A stretch of 64,000 nucleotides of DNA from JAYQKL01 sp049889535 (GTDB lineage Bacteria > Pseudomonadota > Alphaproteobacteria > RS24), in contig JBMHDF010000010.1 of NCBI GenBank assembly GCA_049889535.1, positions 1 through 64,000 of the forward strand, in the 5' to 3' direction. Shown here one piece after another: positions 42,879 through 52,030 of the stretch (position 1 is the first letter of the stretch; every line of letters begins with the position of its first letter). The notes under the pieces were generated by a model, which was not told the origin of the DNA, made no database searches, and worked only from the letters and a program-made list of their open reading frames with translations. The position numbers and the translations under genes are program-made.

Positions 42879-43688
42879 TTATATGTTTCTATATTTATCA
42901 ATTAGGTCTTTTGAGCCTTTATGCAATAATTTCGGCAAAAGACGATGAATATACCATGCGATGCGTGCATAAAGCGGGGTGAAGATAAGGCGGTCTTTTG
43001 TTAAAAGCCCATTAATGATTTTCTGCGCAGCAATGTTGGCTGGCTGGGCTTTAGGTAAGAAGTCCAATATGGGTGAAGGTTTGCCTGTGCTGGTTGCGGC
43101 ATTGACCAGCAAATTTGATTGAATATTGCCTGGGCAAGCTGCGCGAATATCAACACCATAAGCTTCGGCTTCAACAGCGGCTGAAACAGTCAATCCGACA
43201 ACGCCATATTTTGTGCCAGCATAAGACACCATTGTCGCGGTTGGCAGTAATCCGCCCATGGATGCAATATTCAAGATTTGCCCAAAGCCTTGTTTTTTCA
43301 TTTGCCGGTAAGCATAAAGCATACCAATTTGCACGGCATTATAATTAATGTCAGTTGTTTTGCGGATTTGCGCCTCGGTCATTTCGACAAATTCACCGAC
43401 ATAGACAGTGCCTGCATTATTGACCATTACATCAAGCTGGCCGTGTTCTTTGACAATTTTATTCATCACCCGCTTTAGGTCAGCATCTTTTGTCACATCG
43501 CATTTATAAGCCTGAGCGGTGCCGCCTGCGAGCTGGATTTTTTTGGCTGTGACTTGAGCTTGCTTCAGCGTGATATCCGTTGCATAAACCTGCGCCCCGC
43601 GCTTGGCAAATTCCTCTGCCAAAGCTTGTCCAATACCAGACCCTGCGCCTGTGACCATCACTGTTTTATTTTGAAACCCGTCAGCCAT
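42879..43688 (-). CDS. short-chain dehydrogenase/reductase
   Basis: 269 residues. Cofactor motif TGAGSGIGQ (13-21), NNAGTVYVGE, and the catalytic Ser (IASMGG) with Tyr-x3-Lys (YAGTKYG). The C-terminal basic extension (WYIHRLLPKLLHKGSKDLIDK) is seen in SDRs that act on lipophilic alcohols. NADP preference is not certain. It lies downstream of the palindrome at 43762. Confidence 0.9.
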   Translation of the reverse strand: MADGFQNKTVMVTGAGSGIGQALAEEFAKRGAQVYATDITLKQAQVTAKKIQLAGGTAQAYKCDVTKDADLKRVMNKIVKEHGQLDVMVNNAGTVYVGEFVEMTEAQIRKTTDINYNAVQIGMLYAYRQMKKQGFGQILNIASMGGLLPTATMVSYAGTKYGVVGLTVSAAVEAEAYGVDIRAACPGNIQSNLLVNAATSTGKPSPILDFLPKAQPANIAAQKIINGLLTKDRLIFTPLYARIAWYIHRLLPKLLHKGSKDLIDKYRNI

Positions 43689-43713
43689 ATCTCCCCCATT
43701 ATTTTAAAATGCA

Positions 43714-43744
43714 AAACAGGCAAGTTATAAAAACCTGCCTGTTT
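43714..43744 (-). terminator. hairpin downstream of the amidohydrolase gene
   Basis: AAACAGGCA and TGCCTGTTT form a 9-bp stem. On the minus strand the stem is followed within a few bases by a T-rich stretch. It separates the amidohydrolase gene from the SDR gene and could act as terminator or attenuator. Confidence 0.55.
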
Positions 43745-43761
43745 AAAAATCTAACAAAAAT

Positions 43762-43779
43762 ATGATTGCATGCAATCAT
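43762..43779. promoter_or_regulatory. 18-bp perfect palindrome upstream of the SDR gene
   Basis: ATGATTGCATGCAATCAT is perfectly self-complementary with no loop, as expected for a dimeric repressor site (GntR/FadR or MarR type). Confidence 0.55.
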
Positions 43780-43793
43780 GCTTTCAATGTGGT

Positions 43794-44870
43794 TTACGCA
43801 AAGCCATACATTTTTGCGCCATTTTCCCATGTGATTTTATGCACATCTTCTTCTGGCACATTTTTGAACAATTCAGCCACTTTTGCTTGCGCATTTGGCC
43901 AGTTGCAGCATGGGTGCGGGAAGTCTGTTGACCAAAGAAGGTTTTCAACACCAAGCTGCTCACGATTGGTCACCGCTTCTGGTTCATCAACAAAAGTCAC
44001 GGCCATATTGCGTTTCCAATAAGTGCTTGGCAGCTCATCAACGCCTGGAAACTCATAATGCTGGTCCATGCGTCGGTCAAGGAAACTCAAAAAGCCTGGT
44101 ATCCAAAACAGGCCGGGCTCAACCCAAACAATTTTGAGATTAGGATGGCGTCCTAAAATGCCTGTTAAGAAATACCACATCATAGGCTCCATCATGAGTG
44201 ATGGTGGTAAGCCAGTAAAAATACCTTTTTGTGGGGTCGGGTCGCGGCGGAAGGTACCCCAAAGATGAGGCGTGATAGAAAGGTGATGCGCAATGACAGC
44301 ACCGCTTTCTTCAATCGCGCTAAACAAAGGCGTGTAGCGCTCATCATGATAATCTGGCAGGCCTAATGCGGATGGGAAGTTTGGCAGCTGAACAGAGCGT
44401 GCGCCGAGTTTTAATACACGGTGTAATTCTTTAATCGCAAAATCAATATCCGTGATTGGTAAATGATAAGTGATTAAAAGGCGGTTTGGGTCTGCGGAAG
44501 CAAAATCATAAAGCGCATTGTTAAATGCCTCCAGATTATCCTGCACGGTGTCGAGATTATTATAAAACCGCATATCATCGAGCGGGTCATTATACATGAC
44601 CTCATGTAGCACGCCGTCCTTGTCCATTGCTTCTAGACGGGCAGGGCCTTCAATATATCCTGGATGGCTTGCCGCTTCCAAATCGACAAAATCATCCATT
44701 GATAATTCTTCCCCCTGTTTCATATCAGCATCATATTTTGTATAGGCTGCGACAGCGTCGTCAAATCCGGGTTTTTTTGCTTCAGGCAAATAATTCCGAA
44801 TGGTGTCGGCCGGTATATGGACGTGAGAGTCGACCGAAAATAGTTTTCTTTTGTTTTCCATTGTTTCCAT
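43794..44870 (-). CDS. amidohydrolase family 2 (TIM-barrel metal hydrolase or decarboxylase)
   Basis: 358 residues. The metal-site start reads FSVDSHVHIP; AHHLSITPHLWG, KIVWVEPGLFW and LLWSTDFPHPCCNWP supply later ligands. The ACMSD/related-hydrolase group includes decarboxylases of aromatic acids and hydrolases of ring-cleavage products. GGAGGG lies before the ATG. Next to the carotenoid oxygenase gene on the same strand. Confidence 0.88.
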   Translation of the reverse strand: METMENKRKLFSVDSHVHIPADTIRNYLPEAKKPGFDDAVAAYTKYDADMKQGEELSMDDFVDLEAASHPGYIEGPARLEAMDKDGVLHEVMYNDPLDDMRFYNNLDTVQDNLEAFNNALYDFASADPNRLLITYHLPITDIDFAIKELHRVLKLGARSVQLPNFPSALGLPDYHDERYTPLFSAIEESGAVIAHHLSITPHLWGTFRRDPTPQKGIFTGLPPSLMMEPMMWYFLTGILGRHPNLKIVWVEPGLFWIPGFLSFLDRRMDQHYEFPGVDELPSTYWKRNMAVTFVDEPEAVTNREQLGVENLLWSTDFPHPCCNWPNAQAKVAELFKNVPEEDVHKITWENGAKMYGFA

Positions 44871-44891
44871 AATATCCCTCCAAAGTATTTA

Positions 44892-44904
44892 CGAACAGCG
44901 TTCG
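44892..44904. promoter_or_regulatory. candidate TetR-like operator
   Basis: CGAAC-AGC-GTTCG is a perfect inverted repeat 22 bp before the amidohydrolase start. TetR-type sites often have this form, but no tetR gene is in the window. Confidence 0.45.
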
Positions 44905-44976
44905 GAAATTAAGTAAACGATAAAAGAGCTGATGTTGTCAAGGTGCTATTGACGTTGTTTTTGCGCTTAAAGAAAG

Positions 44977-46413
44977 TTATTCAGCCGCTTTAGCGGGTGC
45001 ATATTCTTCCAGATTTGCCCATGTTCCGTGAAAGCCAAGCGGCACACGCTGTGGCAAATGAACTTCGGCAATTGGCTGATCATTCATATTCTGCGCATCC
45101 ATAATCAAAACAGATGATTTTTCAGTCTCAGCATTGGTCACAAAAGACAATACATACCCATCATCTTCCGATTTTGCATTAAGGCGCGGCGCAAAAGCTG
45201 GCTCTGACCCATAAGTGTTTTTGGCAAAACTGTGTTTTTGATATGAGCCTGTTGTGAGGTCATATTTTAAAATGCCGTCAAATAATTGTGTTTCCATATC
45301 CGGTATGGCGACATGATAAGAATATTGAGAAAAATGCCCAGCGCGTCCAAGATTAATGACCGGAAATTCACTTATGGCATCGTCGAGCTGTTCTTCCTTG
45401 CAGGCGCCAGTTTTCATGTTCATTGTCCAGCGTGTTGTGACAGCGCGCAAGGCCAGCACATTGACCATTGGCGCATAGGGGCCATAGTGCATGGGCATGT
45501 CACGGCCATTATCTACCATTTTGCAGCAATTCAGAATGACATTATCGCCTTCTTCCCATGCATTGATAACATGGTAAATATAACAGCCAGGAAATGAGAA
45601 CCATTTAATTTCGCTTCCCTGACCTTTACGCGGCATAATACCAAATCGAGTTGGCAGGTTTTGATCTTCATGAATGGTCCAAATTTTATTGCGCAGGCCA
45701 GAATCCGTAAACACAATCGGCAAGTCCATAAAAATGGCGTAATTTTCTGTAATCGCCATATCATGCGGCAAGCGCGGACCAGGCAATTCAATTTGGGTGA
45801 AGTGCGTGAGATTATTCTGCGCATCAACCACGCCATAGCTATACCAAGGCTCATAAAGCGCATAATCGAAAAATAAAAACTCGCCCGTATTTAAATCCAC
45901 TTTCGAATGGGCGGATACATTATGAGGCAGTTTGCCGCCAAAATTTTCTTGTTTGACGGTTTCCAATGTTTTGGCATCGAGCCTGACAGGTTGGCCGCTA
46001 ATGTACCAAAGCGCCATCAGCTCGCCATTATGCATGATGATATCTGTATTCGCGGTGTCTTTATAAACGGTTGTGCTATCATCTTCGACGGCGGGCTTCA
46101 TAATACCAGCCTTTGTCAACTCTCCCGCTTCATCGGCTAAAAAATCATGGCTGCGGATATAGCGGTTTACATAGCTGGCATGACCATCTTCAAAATGAAT
46201 GGCATGCAACATGCCATCGCCGTCAAACCAGTGATGCATACCCTCAGGCGGTGATTTTGGGTTTGGGCCATTGCGGTAATAAGAGCCTGCAAAATCGCGC
46301 GGGATTTCGCCAGTGACTTCAAGTTTATCTGACTGAATTTCTTTTTCAACCGGTCGGTATAGCCCCTGCAAATAAGGGTTCAGATCGTTGAGTTCTGTTG
46401 TTGCATCAGACAT
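44977..46413 (-). CDS. carotenoid/stilbene cleavage oxygenase (RPE65 family)
   Basis: 478 residues from MSDATTEL, which has a GGAGA site; an upstream Met at 46467 is less likely. Fe(II) His ligands are in HNVSAHSKVD, RLPHDMAI, CYIYHVINAWEEGD and the C-terminal GFHGTW. The family splits a C=C in apocarotenoids, stilbenes or lignin-derived dimers. Its start overlaps the stop of the preceding nitronate-monooxygenase-like gene by 8 bp. Confidence 0.92.
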   Translation of the reverse strand: MSDATTELNDLNPYLQGLYRPVEKEIQSDKLEVTGEIPRDFAGSYYRNGPNPKSPPEGMHHWFDGDGMLHAIHFEDGHASYVNRYIRSHDFLADEAGELTKAGIMKPAVEDDSTTVYKDTANTDIIMHNGELMALWYISGQPVRLDAKTLETVKQENFGGKLPHNVSAHSKVDLNTGEFLFFDYALYEPWYSYGVVDAQNNLTHFTQIELPGPRLPHDMAITENYAIFMDLPIVFTDSGLRNKIWTIHEDQNLPTRFGIMPRKGQGSEIKWFSFPGCYIYHVINAWEEGDNVILNCCKMVDNGRDMPMHYGPYAPMVNVLALRAVTTRWTMNMKTGACKEEQLDDAISEFPVINLGRAGHFSQYSYHVAIPDMETQLFDGILKYDLTTGSYQKHSFAKNTYGSEPAFAPRLNAKSEDDGYVLSFVTNAETEKSSVLIMDAQNMNDQPIAEVHLPQRVPLGFHGTWANLEEYAPAKAAE

Positions 46414-47359
46414 AGGCTTGTCTCCTTTGGGCGGGTGTTGGTGTTTCAAAGGTTTGTTCATACTCATTTACTAACTGGTGAATAATATCCTGCACGGGCT
46501 TTATAGCCTGAACCGAGCCGACCCCGTGTCCGGCAGACCAAACATCGCGCCAGGCTTTAATCTGGCTTTGTGAATCTTGCAATTGCATGCCATGACCAGC
46601 CTGCATATTGTCTGGGTCAAAACCCATTTTAATAAGTGATTGGCGCAGATAATAAGCTTTGACGCCTGTCAGCTGGTCGGAGAGTACCAAATCTTCAAAC
46701 TGTGCTTTGACCACCATTTCTTTATAGTCTTGGCTGGCAAGGCTTTCTGGTGTGGCGATAAAATGCGTCCCCATATAGCATAAATCCGCACCAGCGATTT
46801 CTGCTGCATGAATGGCCTGACCCGTGCCAATGCCACCTCCCAACACCACCAGACCGTCAAAAAATTCACGCACAGCCTGCACAAATGAAAAACCCGCCAT
46901 ATGGCCTGTATGCCCGCCGGCGCCCGCCGCGATAAGCGCCAGCCCGTCCACACCTTTGTCAACGGCCTTGCGGGCATAGTGCATAGAATTAACATCAGCA
47001 ATCACTGTGCCGCCATAGGATTTAACCACTTCTAAAACAGGTTCTGGGCCCCCTAAAGCCGTAATCACGATTTTGGGTTTATGATTGGCAATTAAGGCGA
47101 TTTCATCTTGTAAGCGATCATAAGTGCTATGCGTTGTAAGATTGACCGCGAACGGGGCAGCGTGGGGTGTGTTCTTAATTGTTTGGCCAATATCATCAAG
47201 CCATTTGTCGAGAGTGGCAATATCGCGGGCATTGGGAAAAGGAAATGAACCGACAACGCCAGCCAAGCAGCTTGCCTTCACAAGGTCAGGGCCAGACACC
47301 AAAAACATTGGCGCCACAATAACCGGCAAGGCCAGGGTTTCTAAGCTTTGAGGTTTCAT
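46406..47359 (-). CDS. nitronate monooxygenase-like FMN protein
   Basis: 317 residues. TIM-barrel NMO/2-nitropropane-dioxygenase fold. It begins with LPVIVAPMFLVSGPDLVKA, has GAGGHTGH (FMN and substrate) and VLGGGIGTGQAI (phosphate binding). Members oxidise nitronates or act as quinone or enoyl reductases. Overlaps the carotenoid oxygenase gene and is likely cotranscribed. Confidence 0.88.
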   Translation of the reverse strand: MKPQSLETLALPVIVAPMFLVSGPDLVKASCLAGVVGSFPFPNARDIATLDKWLDDIGQTIKNTPHAAPFAVNLTTHSTYDRLQDEIALIANHKPKIVITALGGPEPVLEVVKSYGGTVIADVNSMHYARKAVDKGVDGLALIAAGAGGHTGHMAGFSFVQAVREFFDGLVVLGGGIGTGQAIHAAEIAGADLCYMGTHFIATPESLASQDYKEMVVKAQFEDLVLSDQLTGVKAYYLRQSLIKMGFDPDNMQAGHGMQLQDSQSQIKAWRDVWSAGHGVGSVQAIKPVQDIIHQLVNEYEQTFETPTPAQRRQAYV

Positions 47360-47442
47360 ATCTATAAATCCACTTTTATAATCATACTAACTATTGCGTA
47401 GTGGTTTGGCAATCGTTAAAGTAAATTCAGGAGGAAAATTCT

Positions 47443-48675
47443 GTGACAAAAAAAATATATATATTGGGGGGTGCCCAGACCGATTTTGCCAAAAATTGGG
47501 CGCGAGAAAACAAAGACTTGTTTGATTTATTTCAGGAGTCTGTTTTGGCGGGTTTGGAAAATGCCCAGCTCGAGGCTGGTGATATTGAGGTTGGCCATGT
47601 CGGTAATTTTGTCGCTGAGATGTTTACAGGTCAGGGGCAGTTGGGTGGCTATTTTGGTCATGTTGATGCGGCATTTTCAGGCATGCCGGCAGCGCGTCAT
47701 GAGGCGGCCTGTGCGTCAGGTTCTCTCGCTATTTTGGCGGCCATGTCAGATATTGAGAGCGGGCGTTATCAAACCGCTTGTGTAACTGGCATTGAGCTGA
47801 TGCGTAATGTGCCAGGCCAAATTGCGGCGCAAAATTTAGGGGCCGCTGCTTGGGTTGGTAAAGAAGCAGAGGGCGCCACTTATTTATGGCCGGCTATGTT
47901 TTCAGATTTATGCGAAGTTTATGAAGAGCGTTTTGGGCTGGACTATCAACATTTGGCTGCGATAAGCAAAAATAATTTTGCCAATGGTCGCCGTAATCCA
48001 AATGCGCAAACCCGCTTATGGGATTTTAATGAGGACAGCTTTAAACAAGATGATGAGGCCAATCCAGTGATTGAAGGCTGGATGCGCAAGCAAGATTGCG
48101 GACAGGTGACAGATGGCGCGGCGACTGTGATTTTGGCGGGTGAAGATTTTGCGGCGGACTATGCCAATCAAAGAGGTCTAAATTTGGACGATATCCCCTA
48201 TTTTAAAGGTTGGGGGCATTCAACCGCGCCAATGCTTATGGACACAAAAATGCAAGAGAGTGAGGGCGGGGGCTATGTTTTTCCATGGACGCGCAAAGCC
48301 ATCACCGATGCCTATCAACGGGCAGGTATTTCAGGGCCAGAGGAATTGGACGCGATTGAAACGCATGATTGTTTTTCTATTACAGAATATATGGCGATTG
48401 AACATTTTGGGCTTACCGCGCCGGGTGAGGCTTGGAAAGCCATTGAAGAAGGCCGCATTGAGATGGGTGGCGATATACCGATTAACCCATCAGGCGGGCT
48501 GATTGGTTTGGGTCACCCAGTTGGCGCAACCGGTGTGCGCATGGTGTTGGATAGTGCCAATCAAACCACTGGGCGCGCTGGTGATATGCAAGTCGAGGGC
48601 GCCAAAACAATGGCGACTTTCAATGTTGGCGGGTCTGGCACCACAAATGTTTCATTTGTTATTGGCACAGAATAA
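47443..48675 (+). CDS. SCP2-type thiolase
   Basis: 410 residues from a GTG with AGGAGG upstream. The nucleophile is Cys90 (HEAACASGSLAI). HDCFSITEYMAIEHFG and GHPVGATG are typical of SCP2-like thiolases, in which the second Cys sits in HDCF rather than near the C-terminus. Thiolytic cleavage of a 3-ketoacyl-CoA, perhaps with a branched or ring-derived chain. First gene of a thiolase-thiolase-paaN-lipocalin-tannase run. Confidence 0.9.
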   Translation: MTKKIYILGGAQTDFAKNWARENKDLFDLFQESVLAGLENAQLEAGDIEVGHVGNFVAEMFTGQGQLGGYFGHVDAAFSGMPAARHEAACASGSLAILAAMSDIESGRYQTACVTGIELMRNVPGQIAAQNLGAAAWVGKEAEGATYLWPAMFSDLCEVYEERFGLDYQHLAAISKNNFANGRRNPNAQTRLWDFNEDSFKQDDEANPVIEGWMRKQDCGQVTDGAATVILAGEDFAADYANQRGLNLDDIPYFKGWGHSTAPMLMDTKMQESEGGGYVFPWTRKAITDAYQRAGISGPEELDAIETHDCFSITEYMAIEHFGLTAPGEAWKAIEEGRIEMGGDIPINPSGGLIGLGHPVGATGVRMVLDSANQTTGRAGDMQVEGAKTMATFNVGGSGTTNVSFVIGTE

Positions 48676-48686
48676 GGAAGCCATAA

Positions 48687-49907
48687 ATGACCGCTTATAT
48701 TTATGATGCCTTGCGAACGCCGCGTGGAATAGGACGTGCGCCAAGAGATGATAAGCCAGGTGGGGGGTTATCTGGTTTTGCCCCGCATGAACTTGTAGCC
48801 CAATTAAGCGATGCGCTTATGGCGCGCAATGCAGGGCTTGAGACACAGGCCGCCTCTTTGACATTGGGCTGTGTTGGACAGATTGGTGCGCAAGGTGGGC
48901 ATATTGCGCTGGTGAGCCGTTTAGCTTCGTCATTGGCGGATCATGTCACGGTTAAAACGCTCAATAATTATTGTATTTCTGGGCTGACAGCGGTTTCCAG
49001 CGCCGCCATGAGCGTGCAAGCTGGTTTGAGTGGTTTGCATTTGGCGGGCGGGGTAGAAAGCCTTTCCGCAGTCGGGTTTTTGGCCGATAAGGCGGATTAT
49101 TATTCTAAGCCAGACATGATTCAAAAACTCAAATGGGCGCCGCCTGTGATGGGGGCGGAGTTGATGGCAACGCTAGATGGATTTAGCAAACAGGATTTAG
49201 ACGATTTGAGTTTGGCTTCGCATCAAAAAGCGCATGCCGCGTGGGAGGCTGGTCATTATGACAAGAGCGTGATGGCGGTCAAAAACAATGATGACAGTAT
49301 AGCATTGGCTCATGATGAACTCATTCGCCCCAATTTGACTGCCGAGAAGCTTGCCGCCATGCCGCCTGCTTTTGCTGCAGATGGAGAAAAAGGGTTTGAT
49401 GCCATGATGTTGGCGGCTTATCCAGAATTGGACGCAATTGAGCATGTGCATTCCATTGGCAATTGCCCGGGCATGGCCGATGGTGCGGCATTGGTGGTTG
49501 TGGGTGATGAACAGGCTGGTCAGGCGGCAGGTCTAACACCTATGGCGCGCATTGTCGCTATGCAGGCAGCGAGCGGTGATCCGGTTTTACAATTGGGCGC
49601 GGGTTTACAGGCATTGGAACAAATGCTGGCGCGCACGGGCCACTCTATTGATGATTTTACAGTGATTGAGTTTATGGAAGCTTTTGCGGCCCCCCCATTG
49701 AAATTTTTGAAAGATTTTAACCCTGATCCAAACAGGGTGAATGTGAATGGCGGGCATATTGCGATGGGCCATCCCATGGGGGCGACAGGCGCGATTTTGA
49801 TAACCACATTAGTGCATGAACTGAACCGTCAGGGTGGCGGTTTGGGTTTGGTCGTAGGGCAAGCGGCTGGCGGGGTTGGTGAAGCCATGATTATTGAAAC
49901 GGTTTAA
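48687..49907 (+). CDS. acetyl-CoA acyltransferase-like thiolase with missing second cysteine
   Basis: 406 residues. Nucleophile Cys96 (LNNYCISGLTAV) and GHPMGATGA are present. The C-terminal region reads GLGLVVGQAAGGVGEA, where FadA-type enzymes have a catalytic Cys (CIGxGxG), so the usual base is absent. It may be a synthase-like or reduced-activity thiolase. 11 bp after the SCP2 thiolase gene. Confidence 0.85.
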   Translation: MTAYIYDALRTPRGIGRAPRDDKPGGGLSGFAPHELVAQLSDALMARNAGLETQAASLTLGCVGQIGAQGGHIALVSRLASSLADHVTVKTLNNYCISGLTAVSSAAMSVQAGLSGLHLAGGVESLSAVGFLADKADYYSKPDMIQKLKWAPPVMGAELMATLDGFSKQDLDDLSLASHQKAHAAWEAGHYDKSVMAVKNNDDSIALAHDELIRPNLTAEKLAAMPPAFAADGEKGFDAMMLAAYPELDAIEHVHSIGNCPGMADGAALVVVGDEQAGQAAGLTPMARIVAMQAASGDPVLQLGAGLQALEQMLARTGHSIDDFTVIEFMEAFAAPPLKFLKDFNPDPNRVNVNGGHIAMGHPMGATGAILITTLVHELNRQGGGLGLVVGQAAGGVGEAMIIETV

Positions 49908-49923
49908 GGGTAGAGAGTTTAAG

Positions 49924-51591
49924 ATGTCTCTTTTTCAAAAACATAAAAAAACAATTGAACAGGCGCTAGAGGCGTGTCGCACACGGCATTATTGGAGCCC
50001 TTTTACGGAATCGCCAAGCCGTGATTTGCACCCTGAGGGGGCGCATGAAAAAGGCAAGGCAGCATTTGATGCGCATCTGGGCACATCATTTGAGTTGGAA
50101 CAACCGGGTGAAATTGGTCGCACAGGGCATGAAATATCACCCTATACCCAAGCGCCGCTGAATATTGACTATCCAAAAATTGATGTAGATGCCGTGATGA
50201 GCGCAGCGCATAAAGCCCAGCAAAGCTGGAAACATATCGCCCCACAAGAGCGTGTGGGCGTGTGTATGGAGATGGCGTTTGAATTGGAACGACAATGTTT
50301 TGAAAATGCTTACGCGACCATGCATACCGCAGGACAAGCCTTTTTAATGGCCTATTCAGGCAGTGGCCCAAATGCCCTAGACCGCGGTGTTGAGGCATTA
50401 AGCTATGCTTATAAGGCGATGTGTGATGTGCCTGAAAGTGCGGATTGGTCTAAGCCATTTGGCAAAGCGGGTGATGTGACATTAACCAAAAATTATCGGC
50501 TGGTGCCGCGTGGGGTTGCCATAGTGGTATGTTGTGCGACTTTTCCGATGTGGAATGCTTATCCGGCAATTTTTGCTAATCTGGCGACAGGCAATCCGGT
50601 AATTGTGAAGCCGCACCCTAATGGTATTTTACCAGTTGCGCTGGCCATTAAAACCATGCGCGCGGTTTTACGTGATGCGGGGCATGACCCAAATATTGTG
50701 ATGATGGCAGCAGATACGCGCGATGACCCCATCACCATTGAGCTACTGGAGCATGAAAAAACCGCTATAATTGACTATACTGGCAGCCAAAGATTTGGTT
50801 TGTGGATTGAAGAAAATTGCGCCAATAAGCAGGTATATACTGAAACGGCGGGATGCAATGGCGTGGTGGTTGAATCCACCGATAATTTTGAAGGGCTGAT
50901 TTCAGGTCTTGCCAATGCGCTTTGCGGCTTTTCTGCGCAAATGTGTACAAGTCCTCAAAATATTCATGTGCCAACGGATGGAATAGAAACCGAACAAGGG
51001 CATGTGAGTTTTGAAATGTTTCAAGAGCGCCTAGTCGAAACCATTCGTCAGCGTCTTTCTGACCCCAAGCGGGCAGCAGCCATGTGTGGCGCGATACAGG
51101 CGGATGAGTCGTTAAAAATTTTGGATAATTTGAGAGCCGATAAGCGTGCGGAAATTGTTTTAGAGAGTGTGCCTTATGAGCATCCGGATTTTCCAAATGC
51201 GCGCACCGCAACACCATTAGTTTTAGCCACCAGTGCAGATAATCAGGAGCTTTATGCGCAGGAGCATTTCGCGCCAGTTTCGTTTCTCATTCGTGAAGAT
51301 AATGCCTCAACAGCATTGGCCAATGCTGCCCAACTGGCCGCAACGCATGGCGCGATTTCGTCTTATTTATATAGCGCCGACCCTGAATATAAAGAGATAG
51401 CCCAGCACGCATTTGCTGAAGCGGGCGCGTCTCTTTGGTGCAATATGACTGTGCCCATGCCAATAAATTTTGCAGCCGCTTATAGTGATTATCATGTGAC
51501 AGGCCTTAATCCGGCGGGCAATGCGTGTTTGGCAGATTTGGCTTTTGTGACCAATCGGTTTCGGATTGTGCAGTTTCGGGAGCCAGCATGA
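49924..51591 (+). CDS. paaN: phenylacetic-acid degradation protein PaaN (aldehyde dehydrogenase fold)
   Basis: 555 residues from the ATG at 49924; a TTG ten codons earlier overlaps the thiolase gene. ALDH nucleophile in SAQMCTSPQ, Glu in YTETAGCNGVV, and RGVAIVVCCATFPMWNAYPA in the cofactor domain. The PaaN group lacks the C-terminal hydratase of PaaZ. No other paa ring-oxidation gene is present, so the aldehyde substrate may differ. Confidence 0.9.
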   Translation: MSLFQKHKKTIEQALEACRTRHYWSPFTESPSRDLHPEGAHEKGKAAFDAHLGTSFELEQPGEIGRTGHEISPYTQAPLNIDYPKIDVDAVMSAAHKAQQSWKHIAPQERVGVCMEMAFELERQCFENAYATMHTAGQAFLMAYSGSGPNALDRGVEALSYAYKAMCDVPESADWSKPFGKAGDVTLTKNYRLVPRGVAIVVCCATFPMWNAYPAIFANLATGNPVIVKPHPNGILPVALAIKTMRAVLRDAGHDPNIVMMAADTRDDPITIELLEHEKTAIIDYTGSQRFGLWIEENCANKQVYTETAGCNGVVVESTDNFEGLISGLANALCGFSAQMCTSPQNIHVPTDGIETEQGHVSFEMFQERLVETIRQRLSDPKRAAAMCGAIQADESLKILDNLRADKRAEIVLESVPYEHPDFPNARTATPLVLATSADNQELYAQEHFAPVSFLIREDNASTALANAAQLAATHGAISSYLYSADPEYKEIAQHAFAEAGASLWCNMTVPMPINFAAAYSDYHVTGLNPAGNACLADLAFVTNRFRIVQFREPA

Positions 51592-52028
51592 GTGTAACGG
51601 AAAAAGATATTCTCGGGGCATGGCATTTGCAGCAATGGCGGATTGAATTGCCCGATGGGCGGGTGCATTACCCTTTTGGTGAAACACCTAAAGGGCAAAT
51701 TCTATACACAAATGACGGGCAAATGTCGGCAACCATAATGGCTGATGCGCGAAGTGGATTTGGGGCAGCTAGCGCGCGCCAAATAAGTGATGCGCAAAAA
51801 GCTGTCGCTTTTGATGGTTATTTTCATTATGCGGGCCATTGGTCGCTAGAGGGTGATGTGGTGGTGCATGATGTTACTTTGTCGCTCAATCCAGATTTTA
51901 TTGGTAGCCAACAGCGCCGAAAAGCAAGTTTTCAAGACCCTTATCATTTGACCTTATCAGCACAAGAAGAAGTCAAAGGTAAGGGCATGCGATATCATTA
52001 TATTGACTGGTTCAGGGAGGAAAATTAG
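51588..52028 (+). CDS. lipocalin-like domain protein
   Basis: 146 residues starting with ATGA overlapping the paaN stop. LGAWHLQQWRIELPDGRVHYPFG and KGQILYTNDGQMSATIM are the lipocalin_5 pattern seen next to catabolic genes. No signal peptide. A binding or isomerase-like role is possible but unproven. Confidence 0.8.
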   Translation: MSVTEKDILGAWHLQQWRIELPDGRVHYPFGETPKGQILYTNDGQMSATIMADARSGFGAASARQISDAQKAVAFDGYFHYAGHWSLEGDVVVHDVTLSLNPDFIGSQQRRKASFQDPYHLTLSAQEEVKGKGMRYHYIDWFREEN

Positions 52029-52030
52029 TC

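Noticed and set aside
49924..51591. Full phenylacetate pathway
   Set aside because: Only paaN and thiolases are visible; paaABCDE, paaG and paaK are not in the window.
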